NCBI GenBank assembly: GCA_023379385.1
Contig: JAMCUS010000010.1
Coordinates: forward strand, 1 to 58,233
Reading direction: 5' to 3'
Length of the DNA: 58,233 nucleotides
From: Thermoplasmatota archaeon
Lineage (GTDB): Archaea > Thermoplasmatota > Thermoplasmata > Lutacidiplasmatales > JAMCUS01
The translations under genes and the position numbers were made by a program. Under the pieces are notes generated by a model. It did not search any database. It was not told where the DNA came from and was given only the letters and a program-made list of their open reading frames with translations. This document shows positions 8,478-16,617 of this stretch, in pieces (the stretch's first letter is position 1; every line of letters begins with the position of its first letter).

Positions 8478-10034
8478 TCAATTCTTTTTTATTGTAGTAT
8501 GCCTGACCCATTTTTCAGATGTTTCCGGATAATCTTCTCTATAATGTGCACCCCTGCTTTCCGTTCTCAATAATGCAGATGAAGATATTAGATACGCAAC
8601 ATTTAGCATGTGGTATAGCTGACTGGACATATAGTTCTGACTCTCTTCTGTTATCATTTGTATCCATTGAGATATTTTACCACTTGCATCTGATAGCCCC
8701 GTTCCATTTCTAATTATGCTTACATTCTCCCACATGAGTTTTTGAAGCGATTCTATTGAGGGTTTATTCTCCACCTCCAGTTTTATGTTTTTATCGGTAA
8801 CTGAAACAATTTTATCGTATGCATAGTTCTGGTTGCTCCATTTATACCCTATGATCGCCCGTTCTACAATTCTTTTGCCAAAAACCAGCCCCTCTAGTAA
8901 AGAGTTGCTAGCCAACCTGTTTGCGCCATGAACTCCGGTGGATGCTACTTCACCGCAGGCATATAAATTCTGAATTGTGGTTTCTCCCCATATATTTGTC
9001 TTTATACCTCCAATCATGTAATGGGCTGCTGGTGCTATTGGAATGAGATCTGTAGTTATATCAATTCCTATTGCACTGCAGGTTTTATATATGGTAGGAA
9101 ATCTAGATATAACACGTTGTTTGGGTATATTGGTCAAATCCAGGTATACATGATCAGAAGAGGTTTTCTTCATTTCGTTTATAATTGCTCTGGATACAAT
9201 ATCACGTGGCGCCAATTCAGCCATTGAATGATAAGATTTCATAAAAGGCTCCATTCGGGTATTTCTCAATATTGCACCTTCACCTCTCACAGCCTCTGAA
9301 ATAAGGAAAGGAACAGATTTGGGATGCTTCAATGCTGTGGGGTGAAACTGAAAAAATTCCATGTCAGATATGGCTGCGCCTGCATTGTATGCCAGGGATA
9401 CACCATCCCCTGTAGCTACTTCAGGTGTTGTATTATAGTAAAATAGTTCTCCTGCACCGCCTGTTGCAAGCACCACATTGGCACCATAGATTGTCTCCAT
9501 CTCTTTCTTATTTTTATTGTAAATGGTAACTCCTTTGGCTTTATTATTCTCCACCAGTATTTCAGATACAAAACAGTTTTCAGATATATCACAATCTGTT
9601 TCAGCAATTTTATCGCTCATTTTTTTTTCAATTAATGACCCTGTTGAATCGCCTCCGGCGTGAAGTACACGGGGAAAACTATGGGCACCTTCCATTCCCA
9701 GTGAGATAACTCCGTTAATAGTATCAAATGGTACACCATAATTTATAAGATCGCTGATTCTATCAACCGCATTTGTTATCAGAATTCTTACAGATTCTGG
9801 ATCACATAGGCCAGCACCTGCATTCATTGTGTCCTGAAAATGTTTTTCAAAGCTATCCATAGGATCTATAGCGGCTGCAATTCCACCCTGTGCGTATTTG
9901 GTATTACATTCCTGAAGAGTACTTTTTGTTATGATCTTTACCTTTTTGTTAAATTCATATGCTTTAATAGCTGTATATAACCCCGCTATACCGCTGCCTA
10001 CAATTATAAAGTCATATTGATTTTCACTGACCAT
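8478..10034 (-). CDS. nadB: L-aspartate oxidase
   Basis: NadB is a flavoprotein that oxidises L-aspartate to iminoaspartate, the first step of de novo NAD synthesis. An N-terminal FAD-binding motif (FIIVGSGIAGLYTAIKA) is followed by TKYAQGGIAAA, FHPTAL, the fumarate-reductase-family segment EAVRGEGAILRN, and the C-terminal signature GVHGANRLASNSLLEG. I place the start at the ATG at 10034, because a GAGGGTGG ribosome site lies about 8 bases before it; a GTG four codons upstream is also possible. The product is 518 residues, normal for the family. The partner genes nadA and nadC are not in the window. hisS follows at 48 bases. Confidence 0.93.
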   Translation of the reverse strand: MVSENQYDFIIVGSGIAGLYTAIKAYEFNKKVKIITKSTLQECNTKYAQGGIAAAIDPMDSFEKHFQDTMNAGAGLCDPESVRILITNAVDRISDLINYGVPFDTINGVISLGMEGAHSFPRVLHAGGDSTGSLIEKKMSDKIAETDCDISENCFVSEILVENNKAKGVTIYNKNKKEMETIYGANVVLATGGAGELFYYNTTPEVATGDGVSLAYNAGAAISDMEFFQFHPTALKHPKSVPFLISEAVRGEGAILRNTRMEPFMKSYHSMAELAPRDIVSRAIINEMKKTSSDHVYLDLTNIPKQRVISRFPTIYKTCSAIGIDITTDLIPIAPAAHYMIGGIKTNIWGETTIQNLYACGEVASTGVHGANRLASNSLLEGLVFGKRIVERAIIGYKWSNQNYAYDKIVSVTDKNIKLEVENKPSIESLQKLMWENVSIIRNGTGLSDASGKISQWIQMITEESQNYMSSQLYHMLNVAYLISSSALLRTESRGAHYREDYPETSEKWVRHTTIKKN

Positions 10035-10164
10035 GTTAATAACCACCCTCTAACCACACCACAGACAGTATCTGCATAGCAGGTACATTAAATTATTCAC
10101 AACCTCATTTACACTCATAGTTAACATTATAATAAATTGTAGGCATATAAATATATTGATTATA

Positions 10165-10237
10165 TGCCGCAGGTCGGACTTGAACCGACGACTTCAAGAT
10201 CTTCAGTCTTGCACTCTCCCAGCTGAGTTACTGCGGC
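10165..10237 (-). tRNA. tRNA-Phe (GAA)
   Basis: The minus strand folds as a full cloverleaf: acceptor GCCGCAG paired with CTGCGGC, D arm ACTC/GAGT, anticodon stem CAAGA/TCTTG around the loop CTGAAGA (anticodon GAA), T arm GTCGG-TTCAAGT-CCGAC, and discriminator A. CCA is not encoded and no intron is seen. The length is 73 bases. Confidence 0.97.
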
Positions 10238-10564
10238 ACCTGTAAAACGGAAATAGATTCACGTTTAACTGTATTGACATCTTTTAGAAGAATGTTGGAC
10301 ATTATCTCAATTTATTGCTTTCATGCATTTTTGTCTATCCAGACATATACAGCCATGCATAAAAGTTCACGGATAAACCTAAAGAGGTTGTTGTATATAA
10401 ATATAATGTGTCAAAAAGGATTACTAACAGTGAGATATAAATACAGATAAACTGACATACTCTCCTCAGCTAAAGTATTGAGGTTTTACACCCTCTCCCA
10501 TTTCCCTAACAATCAAGAAATTGGCAGTAAAGAAATGTGCCATACAACTAATCCATAAAATCAT
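10238..10564. other. Gap between tRNA-Phe and the eIF6 gene
   Basis: No gene was found on either strand. The stretch has a TATA-like box (tatataaata, about 10396-10405) with no gene behind it, and a relic of an IS200/IS605 element end (listed separately). In other archaea further ribosome or chaperone genes often follow eIF6; here the cluster ends. Confidence 0.5.
10460..10490 (-). repeat. Relic of an IS200/IS605 (TnpB) right end
   Basis: On the minus strand the stretch holds a CCTCA...TGAGG hairpin ending in CTTTAGCTGAGGA. The same CTTTAGCTGAGGA string ends the TnpB tail at 48.54 kb. This suggests that an IS605-type element once ended here and lost the rest of its sequence. Confidence 0.45.
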
Positions 10565-11230
10565 CTATAAAATGTCCTGTAATCCGTATTCTATGTGATC
10601 CATCTCTATGGGAGTGGTTCTATCACCAACAATGGCTCCATTGCTGTTAGCAATAATTGATGAACCTACAAGACCTACTCCGAAGTTGACAGTGGTTGGT
10701 GTAACCTGAACTTTTAATATCTCTTTAAGCATATTTTTCTCTTCGTCAGAAACTTTGGGATGGCAGAGTATACCTTTATTTGTTGCTACGGCAGCCATTC
10801 CCACTGTGTTGTACGTCGCAATGGAAAGCTTCACAACCTCAACCCCCAAGGTATCTGATATCTCCTTTATATTTTTGCTACCAATATCTCTGTTTATCAC
10901 AGCCCCTTTATCATTTACTAGAAGGTTATTACCAATAGCGTTTAGTTTTTCTTTTATAATGGTAACATTCATATACTTTTTTAAAACACTGATCTCGTCT
11001 TCAAACAGATAGTTAGACCCTATAACTCCGTTAGAGTTCATGGCAATTAAGGAGCCCACCAGTGTTGACCCCATGGCATTCGTATAGATCACCTCTGCTT
11101 TGAGTGTGTCCCTCGCCTTATCAACAAAAGCTGCATCTGCATCTCTGGGCATTACAATAAATCTATCATTAGCCCTGCAGAATATACCTATATAGCTACT
11201 GCCATGGTATGTTCCGGTAACGAACATCAT
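10565..11230 (-). CDS. eif6: Translation initiation factor aIF6 (ribosome anti-association factor)
   Basis: The protein binds the large ribosomal subunit and keeps it from joining the small one too early. Its 221 residues make up the five-fold pentein repeat typical of eIF6, visible as recurring segments such as GSTLVGSLIAMNSNGVIGS, NNLLVNDKGAVIN, GMAAVATNKGILCHP and GSSIIANSNGAIVG. The length is normal. The start ATG overlaps the L31e stop (ATGATG), so the two are translationally coupled. It is the last gene of the S19e-PDCD5-L39e-L31e-eIF6 cluster, an order found in many archaea. Confidence 0.96.
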   Translation of the reverse strand: MMFVTGTYHGSSYIGIFCRANDRFIVMPRDADAAFVDKARDTLKAEVIYTNAMGSTLVGSLIAMNSNGVIGSNYLFEDEISVLKKYMNVTIIKEKLNAIGNNLLVNDKGAVINRDIGSKNIKEISDTLGVEVVKLSIATYNTVGMAAVATNKGILCHPKVSDEEKNMLKEILKVQVTPTTVNFGVGLVGSSIIANSNGAIVGDRTTPIEMDHIEYGLQDIL

Positions 11231-11556
11231 TCCTTCTCTTTCTCTTCTTTACTTTTTTGTTCGTCTATCTCCTCTTCACGCTCCTTGATTGCCTCGGGAA
11301 GATCTACCTCAACCAGCCCGTCTTCAAATTTAACTACCTTCACCCTTATTTTTGAGGGTATATTTCTTATGCCATTTTTCCATATAAGTTTATTAATGTG
11401 CGTATCAATCCATACGTCATCAATAGATGACTTCATATGTTTTGCTACGAATAGCTTTATCTCTTTTATGGCTCTGGGAGCCCTCTTCGTCCTTCCGGCT
11501 TTGAGTTTAGCATTCCGGAGCGGAATGTTATAAAATCTCTCAATTTCTTCAACCAT
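11227..11556 (-). CDS. rpl31e: Large-subunit ribosomal protein L31e
   Basis: The protein sits near the peptide exit tunnel of the large subunit. Its 109 residues carry the family core RFYNIPLRNAKLKAGRTKRAP, IKLFVAKHMKSS, VWIDTHINKLIWKNGIRN and PSKIRVKVV. The last 25 residues are almost all charged Glu/Lys, longer and more acidic than many homologues. It lies six bases downstream of the L39e stop and overlaps eIF6. A GAGGTTGTG ribosome site sits inside the end of L39e. Confidence 0.95.
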   Translation of the reverse strand: MVEEIERFYNIPLRNAKLKAGRTKRAPRAIKEIKLFVAKHMKSSIDDVWIDTHINKLIWKNGIRNIPSKIRVKVVKFEDGLVEVDLPEAIKEREEEIDEQKSKEEKEKE

Positions 11557-11562
11557 ATCAAA

Positions 11563-11718
11563 TCACAACCTCAGGTGTCCACGTTTCCAGCTTCGTTCTT
11601 TTGGATTCCTCATAAAATGTCTATCTGTTTTCTCCATTACCCATGCAGGTACACGCTGATTCTGTTTCATATGTTTCAGTAATCTTAATTTCTTGCCAAG
11701 CGATTTTTTGTGTGCCAT
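11563..11718 (-). CDS. rpl39e: Large-subunit ribosomal protein L39e
   Basis: This 51-residue basic protein reads MAHKKSLGKKLRLLKH at its start, then QNQRVPAWVMEKTDRHFMRN and KRSW-like KERSWKRGHLRL at the end, the classic L39e pattern. L39e lines the narrow part of the ribosomal exit tunnel. An AGGAGATAA ribosome site lies just before the ATG. It sits two bases after the PDCD5-like gene and six before L31e, in the usual archaeal order, which supports the call despite its small size. Confidence 0.96.
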   Translation of the reverse strand: MAHKKSLGKKLRLLKHMKQNQRVPAWVMEKTDRHFMRNPKERSWKRGHLRL

Positions 11719-11720
11719 AG

Positions 11721-12059
11721 TTATCTCCTCACTATTTTTATCTCTTTTTTCTCCGGTATAATTTTATCCAATATTTTTTTAAGCGTATCATCATCAATCA
11801 TATTTCTTATCTTGCCAGACATTGCTAAAGAAATAAGTTGCTGTTCAATATTGTCAGCTACATCTGGTTTGACAAGTCTGATCCTTGCAATTCTTTCCCT
11901 TGCCTCTGGTGTTAAAATTTGTCTTAATATCTTTTTTTTCTCTTCGTTATAATGCTCTCTTTCCTCCTTTTCCGTATTCATCTGTTCATTATAGAGTGAT
12001 TCTTCATATTCCTTCTGTTTTTTAAGACGGATACGCTGCATCTCCTCTTCATCACTCAT
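11721..12059 (-). CDS. DNA-binding protein of the PDCD5/TFAR19 family
   Basis: The 112-residue protein has a charged N-terminal helix rich in Glu, Lys and Arg (MSDEEEMQRIRLKKQKEYE), then the conserved core ILTPEARERIARIRLVKPDVADNIEQQLI and SGKIRNMIDDDTLKKIL, and a C-terminal basic tail. Archaeal members bind DNA in vitro; the human homologue is a programmed-cell-death-related protein. The cellular role in archaea is unsettled. The gene lies between S19e and L39e, its usual place, with a GAGGTG ribosome site seven bases before the ATG. Confidence 0.93.
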   Translation of the reverse strand: MSDEEEMQRIRLKKQKEYEESLYNEQMNTEKEEREHYNEEKKKILRQILTPEARERIARIRLVKPDVADNIEQQLISLAMSGKIRNMIDDDTLKKILDKIIPEKKEIKIVRR

Positions 12060-12080
12060 GGTAACACCTCATTCTGATTA

Positions 12081-12536
12081 TTACATATATTTTTTCAATT
12101 CTGGATTCTCTTTTGATAACTCTGACAGAACCTGATGTGATAAATTATTTATTATCTTAACTCCTGCTGGGGTTAAAATTCTGCCTCTATTTTTATATTT
12201 TGTTACCAGCCCCTTTTCCTCCAGTTGCTTAAATATTTCAGATATGATAGATCTACTGCCTTTTGCCGTGTGAGACGGTGCAGATCCGTTGTTCTTTTTA
12301 CCGCCATACTCGGCTGCAAGCTTTGATATGCCGATTGGAGATTGGAAATATAATTTTCTCATAATAGATGCAGATCGTATCCACCACCAATCATTCTGTG
12401 TGGGAGCCCTTTCCTTATGAACACCTGTCTTAACATATTCACACCATGCAGGTGACTCTATTTTTATTTCGTTTTTGAGATATTCCTTTAACCTGAATAT
12501 AAGCAGTTCAGGAGGTACGTCATATATCACTGTCAT
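12081..12536 (-). CDS. rps19e: Small-subunit ribosomal protein S19e
   Basis: S19e is needed for small-subunit assembly. Starting at the ATG at 12536 the product has 151 residues and begins MTVIYDVPPELLI, like other archaeal S19e proteins, with a GAGGTG ribosome site 10 bases upstream. A longer start at 12554 would add six residues with no ribosome site. Family blocks are WWWIRSASIMRKLYFQSPIG, GISKLAAEYGGKKNNGSAP and LTPAGVKIINNL (a winged-helix domain). It heads the S19e-PDCD5-L39e-L31e-eIF6 cluster. Confidence 0.95.
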   Translation of the reverse strand: MTVIYDVPPELLIFRLKEYLKNEIKIESPAWCEYVKTGVHKERAPTQNDWWWIRSASIMRKLYFQSPIGISKLAAEYGGKKNNGSAPSHTAKGSRSIISEIFKQLEEKGLVTKYKNRGRILTPAGVKIINNLSHQVLSELSKENPELKKYM

Positions 12537-12570
12537 CTGTTGTATACACCTCATTTAATAAGATACAATT

Positions 12571-12582
12571 CCTATATTTAAA
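12571..12582 (-). promoter_or_regulatory. TATA-like promoter of the S19e-eIF6 cluster
   Basis: Minus-strand TTTAAATATA lies about 40 bases before the S19e start codon, in the short gap behind the geranylgeranyl reductase gene. It fits an archaeal TATA box for the ribosomal cluster, with transcription starting near the S19e ribosome site. Confidence 0.5.
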
Positions 12583-12626
12583 GCATTATCCCTGTATATA
12601 TCTTGGTATATAGGTTGCTTGTACCA

Positions 12627-13820
12627 TTAAATAAAACCTTCAAATCCTTTAACAACCTCAGGATATCTCTCCTTAACAACTTTTAGAAGGTTATGTGCCG
12701 TGAGTTTTTCCAGTTTAACATCCTGAAGAATATCGGCCAGTTTATCAAAGGTAATATCATCTATAACAGATAATCTCTCCTTTGCCATCCAGTTTCTATA
12801 AAACTTTTCTTCAAGTTCTGCTCTCCAACCCTTTTCGTATTTCTGAAAGAACTGTTTTGAAAAATCCCTGCTCTCCAACGCTTCTGCAGCTACATTTCCA
12901 GCTATTTTCCCAGCAATGCATGCTGACGCAATACCACCACCGGTTAATGGATCAATCATTCTTCCTGAATCACCAACCAGCATAATGTTGTCTTTTGTAA
13001 CTTCTTTCAATGGCTGGGATACAGATACAGCTCCTGCGACCATATCTATTATCTTTCCTTTTTTTAAGCCAGGCATTTTTTTAATAAAGTTATCTAAATA
13101 GGTTTTTGTTTCCGATTTGTGCTTGAGATACTTTAGCTGAATTCCTATTCCAACATTTGCTACGCCATCACCTTTGGGAAATACCCATACGTATCCACCA
13201 GGTGCTGCACTTCCTAAATAAAAGTCAGAATACCTGGTATCGCATTCAATTCCCGCCATTCTGTATTGTAAGCATGATTCAACATCATTTACACGCAAAA
13301 TTGTATTGATTCCTGCCCATCTGCCTACCTGTGATTCAAAGCCATCTGCTCCTATAATCAATTTTGCGAATATATTGAAATGCTCACCCATGTGTTTTGC
13401 TTTGACACCTATCAGCTTATTATTGCCATCCTTTAATAAGCCTACAGCAGAGGTTTTTACCATATATCTGGCGCCTGCTTTTGCTGCATCAACTGCAAGT
13501 GCTTTATCAAATTGGTCCCGTTCAATCATGTATCCTACTTCATTACCAGCCATTTTCTCATTCACTACTATATGTTTCAAAGAGGGAGAAAAGATTCTTG
13601 CTCCTTCGACTTCATTGGCAATCCATTTGTTATCAATGCGTATGCCAACATCGGATATCCAGTGTTTGGAGATGCCTTCCCCACATCGTACTGGAGACCC
13701 AATTTCCTGTCTCTTTTCTATTACAAGAACATCGCTTCCGTGCATTGCTGCCCATTTGGCAGTCATGCTACCTGCAGGGCCACCACCTACTACCACTATA
13801 TCACATTTTATATCTTCCAT
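12627..13820 (-). CDS. Geranylgeranyl reductase (digeranylgeranylglycerophospholipid reductase)
   Basis: This flavoprotein saturates the double bonds of geranylgeranyl chains in archaeal membrane lipids. It has an N-terminal FAD motif (VVVGGGPAGSMTAKWAA), IEKRQEIGSPVRCGEGI, the substrate-cavity signature PGGYVWVFPKGDG, and a second FAD motif MLVGDSGRMIDPLTGGGI. I start it at the ATG at 13820 (397 residues); a longer in-frame start at 13859 would overlap the ferredoxin gene and add 13 unusual residues. The preceding gene encodes a small ferredoxin, the likely electron donor, and before that a tetraether-synthase-type enzyme, so all three look like one lipid operon. Confidence 0.92.
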   Translation of the reverse strand: MEDIKCDIVVVGGGPAGSMTAKWAAMHGSDVLVIEKRQEIGSPVRCGEGISKHWISDVGIRIDNKWIANEVEGARIFSPSLKHIVVNEKMAGNEVGYMIERDQFDKALAVDAAKAGARYMVKTSAVGLLKDGNNKLIGVKAKHMGEHFNIFAKLIIGADGFESQVGRWAGINTILRVNDVESCLQYRMAGIECDTRYSDFYLGSAAPGGYVWVFPKGDGVANVGIGIQLKYLKHKSETKTYLDNFIKKMPGLKKGKIIDMVAGAVSVSQPLKEVTKDNIMLVGDSGRMIDPLTGGGIASACIAGKIAGNVAAEALESRDFSKQFFQKYEKGWRAELEEKFYRNWMAKERLSVIDDITFDKLADILQDVKLEKLTAHNLLKVVKERYPEVVKGFEGFI

Positions 13821-13828
13821 GATATCAC

Positions 13829-13999
13829 TTACTCCAACGTTATTGCTCCTACGGGGCATACTCTAACACACAGATTACATTTTGTACATAAAGATTCATC
13901 AAATTCAATTATGGTCTCTTTCAGATTTATACAATTTCTCGGGCATGTGCCAACACATGCACCGCAATATAAACAGAGCTCTTTATCTGATTTAATCAT
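13829..13999 (-). CDS. Small 2x[4Fe-4S] ferredoxin next to geranylgeranyl reductase
   Basis: This 56-residue protein has two classic cluster motifs: CLYCGACVGTCPRNC (C-X2-C-X2-like C-X3-CP pattern) near residues 9-23 and CTKCNLCVRVCPVGAI near residues 38-53. It starts at an ATG with an AAGGTGTG ribosome site, 17 bases after the radical SAM gene, and ends 8 bases before the reductase ATG. Position and size point to a dedicated electron carrier for geranylgeranyl reductase and perhaps for the radical SAM enzyme, both of which need low-potential electrons. That partnership is inferred from context. Confidence 0.95.
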   Translation of the reverse strand: MIKSDKELCLYCGACVGTCPRNCINLKETIIEFDESLCTKCNLCVRVCPVGAITLE

Positions 14000-14016
14000 A
14001 TTTTCACACCTTTTTT

Positions 14017-15690
14017 TTATTTGCCTTCACCTATTTCACTGTATACCGGGGAGTCAACAACCACTTCACCGTTAACACCTATTGTTGCAACACCTTTTTT
14101 ATTTTCACTTTTCACCTTTTTCTTCCATTCTTCTACAGGAACACTGAACTTCTTTTCAACCTCTTCTCTGTAGACAGGCCCACTGTTGTATGAACAGAAA
14201 GGTATTATTCTGCCATCAGGTGATGTATAATGTATATCACATCTCATAAGTCTTTGTATGTCATAATCATATGAGTCCTGGAAGTGCATAGCTCCTACAT
14301 AGAGTGCACCCCACGTAAAATCTGAAAGTGGTCTCTTATCTCCTTCAGAAAAGATCCTGCTCATTACATCCAGTAGATTATTTTTGTTCAGGAAGTCAGG
14401 AGCATTTTCAAAGTCAAAATACTTTGAAATTTCCGTTTTAAGCTTCAGAGCCCCGTAGGCGGTTTTTATTCTTCGTATTTTAGAATTTTTGTATTCATCT
14501 ATAATTTCCTGTATTTTTCCAAAGAATCCATCCACATCCATAAACCTTGGCAATGGTATAACCTTTTTATCCTTATTTACAAATGCAAAGGTAGCCAGTC
14601 CACAACCAGGATGGGTTGTTAAAGTCATTTTTGGTGTTCCTTTCAGTATGCCTATCAATTCAGAAATGGGTGCTACAGAGGGAACAGGAAAGAAATCGCT
14701 TTTTTCAAAGGGTCCTTCTGTGGTAAGGATTCTTACAAGATCGGACTGGGTAAATCTCATAGAAAACCTATCATTATCGGGTATACGTGCAGTTAACGCG
14801 ACTGGTTGATAGTTAACTCCTCTTACTATATCCAGATTGTCAATGGCATAATTGAGGATCGGTACGACCTGGTGTTCATTGAATCCATTAACAATTGTAG
14901 GAACAAGCACAATCGTTGGTGGCTTCATATTTTTGCCTTTATATTTATTATATACAGTCCGGACGTTATTAACCACTTTATCCTTGACTCTGGTTAATGG
15001 AACCGCTCTTGTTTGCATGTAAACTGAATCGTCTACACCATCAAACTGCAGATAAATTGTATGAAGATGATGCTTCATTGCACTTTCAACAAACTCAATG
15101 GATGAGGCAAATCTGATCCCATTTGTAGCTACCTGGATCTGGCTAAACCCCATATCCCATGCTGTCTGGCATGCATCTAGAAAGATAGGAGATATTGTAG
15201 GTTCGCCACCAGAAAATTGAACTGCAACTGCTGGTACGGGTTTCTGATCCCTTAACGCTTTCAGCATGAATTTTACCTGTTCAAAGGTTGGTTCATATAC
15301 GTAACCGGCGGCATTGGCATTGGCAAAGCAGACAGGACATTTGAGATTGCATCTATTTGTAAGATCCATAAGTGCTAATCCGGTATGGCTCTTATGATGA
15401 TCACACATACCGCATGTTGTCGGGCATCCTTTGAATATTTTATAATATGGATTCTCATACGCGACGCCGTCCCTTGCATACTGTTCCATTCTGAGATATA
15501 ATTCAACATCTCTACTAATTATATCCCAGTAATAACCATGCACTTTACATGTTTTTTCCATTATTACCATACTATCTTTCTCTTTTAAAACTGCAGGTAT
15601 AACATTCTTGCATTCAGGACATATAGATGCAGTTTTTCTGGGTAGCCCTCTGGGAGAGCTAAATGGCTTGGTTGTTGTAACGGATACCAA
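14017..15690 (-). CDS. tes: Tetraether lipid synthase-type radical SAM protein
   Basis: The 557-residue protein resembles the MJ0619/Tes family, which joins the tails of two archaeol-type lipids to make macrocyclic tetraethers. The radical SAM motif is CNLKCPVCFANAN (Cys 114, 118 and 121). Two further Cys groups precede it, CPEC (24-27) with a later Cys-His, and CPTTCGMC (89-96), and more Cys follow in the C-terminal half (HPGCGLATF, MRCDIHY, IPFCSYNSG), fitting the extra iron-sulfur clusters of Tes. LQFDGVDDSVYMQTR and FSGGEPTISP are also typical. The start is a TTG with an AGGTGAT ribosome site. Ferredoxin and geranylgeranyl reductase follow directly, which strengthens the lipid role. A related radical SAM methyltransferase is the main alternative. 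Confidence 0.85.
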   Translation of the reverse strand: MVSVTTTKPFSSPRGLPRKTASICPECKNVIPAVLKEKDSMVIMEKTCKVHGYYWDIISRDVELYLRMEQYARDGVAYENPYYKIFKGCPTTCGMCDHHKSHTGLALMDLTNRCNLKCPVCFANANAAGYVYEPTFEQVKFMLKALRDQKPVPAVAVQFSGGEPTISPIFLDACQTAWDMGFSQIQVATNGIRFASSIEFVESAMKHHLHTIYLQFDGVDDSVYMQTRAVPLTRVKDKVVNNVRTVYNKYKGKNMKPPTIVLVPTIVNGFNEHQVVPILNYAIDNLDIVRGVNYQPVALTARIPDNDRFSMRFTQSDLVRILTTEGPFEKSDFFPVPSVAPISELIGILKGTPKMTLTTHPGCGLATFAFVNKDKKVIPLPRFMDVDGFFGKIQEIIDEYKNSKIRRIKTAYGALKLKTEISKYFDFENAPDFLNKNNLLDVMSRIFSEGDKRPLSDFTWGALYVGAMHFQDSYDYDIQRLMRCDIHYTSPDGRIIPFCSYNSGPVYREEVEKKFSVPVEEWKKKVKSENKKGVATIGVNGEVVVDSPVYSEIGEGK

Positions 15691-15735
15691 TTTATCACCT
15701 ATTTATTGAATTTATTACATCGTTAATAAACCTTA

Positions 15736-15754
15736 TGTAGTTAAAATAACTACA
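15736..15754. promoter_or_regulatory. Perfect palindrome, candidate TrmB operator
   Basis: TGTAGTTA-AAA-TAACTACA is a perfect 8-bp inverted repeat with a 3-base spacer. It lies in the 74-base gap between the divergent tes and trmB genes, 10 bases before the trmB ATG and just upstream of the likely tes TATA box (minus strand TTTATTAA, about 15722-15731). Such a position suits a regulator that controls its own gene and the lipid operon. A lone half-site TGTAGTTA recurs at 16566-16573, before the next gene. Confidence 0.6.
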
Positions 15755-15764
15755 ATGCATTGTT

Positions 15765-16502
15765 ATGAAAGGTTTAGATGGTCTAGCATCCATGTTTGGA
15801 TCAAAGATGGTTAGAGAATACAACGACGTCCTTGAGGTGCTGCAGAACAGTGGTCTTACACTCTACGAATCAAAGGTGTATCTTGCACTGGTAGTGAAGG
15901 GATGGGGAGAGGTCTCCGTTATAGCGGCTACTGCAGATGTTCCCAGGACCTCTGCGTATAAGGCACTGGAATCCCTTGTTATGAAGGGATTTGTATATAC
16001 AGAAAAGGGAAGACCTCTGATCTTCAAACCGTATCCTGTAATGGAGGTGGCGGAACGCATTACTACCAGAATTAAAGAAGTTTTTCAAAAATTAAATGAA
16101 CTTTCCAAAACAATTGAAGAGTATGGTGAACCAGAAATTGTATATATGCTGAAGGGATTTGATAGTGTCATTGAGAAGATAAGGGATATACTTTCTAAAT
16201 CTACCTCAATTTTTATAATATCTTCACCTAAATATAATGAGATTAGAAATGAAATTGAGAAGGATCTGGATAAGGCTGTAGCAAGAAATGTTAAAATCAT
16301 TGTAATACACCCAGAATTTCACAGGGTTTCCAAAAATGTGGAATCACATGTAAAGAACAACCTTATAACCACAGATGTCCTTGGTGATTCAGAACATGCA
16401 TTACTTGCCTCCAACGATCTAACAATAGGGGGATACACCAACAACCCGCTTTTGGCAGAACATCTTCGCCAATTTCTTGATTCAATAATCAAAGGCTATT
16501 GA
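15765..16502 (+). CDS. TrmB-family transcriptional regulator
   Basis: The 245-residue protein has an N-terminal winged helix-turn-helix (LTLYESKVYLALVVKGWGEV, then ADVPRTSAYKALESLVMKG, about residues 30-75), a coiled linker (about 95-120), and a C-terminal TrmB-like effector domain (about 125-240). TrmB proteins sense sugars or other ligands and act as repressors or activators. Divergent placement next to the tes-ferredoxin-reductase operon, with a palindrome in between, suggests control of membrane-lipid genes and of itself. The ligand cannot be told from sequence. Confidence 0.88.
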   Translation: MKGLDGLASMFGSKMVREYNDVLEVLQNSGLTLYESKVYLALVVKGWGEVSVIAATADVPRTSAYKALESLVMKGFVYTEKGRPLIFKPYPVMEVAERITTRIKEVFQKLNELSKTIEEYGEPEIVYMLKGFDSVIEKIRDILSKSTSIFIISSPKYNEIRNEIEKDLDKAVARNVKIIVIHPEFHRVSKNVESHVKNNLITTDVLGDSEHALLASNDLTIGGYTNNPLLAEHLRQFLDSIIKGY

Positions 16503-16617
16503 AATTCATATCAATGTCATTCATCGTTTATTCGCCTTCATTTGGTTAAAACATCACAAAATTGATGTAGTTAACGGTTTTGATCTCTTATTGAATAAAG
16601 AGGTAAGGAATGGGCAT

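Noticed and set aside
13306-14075. Long plus-strand frames opposite geranylgeranyl reductase and ferredoxin
   Set aside because: They are antisense to well-supported genes and have no domain motif.
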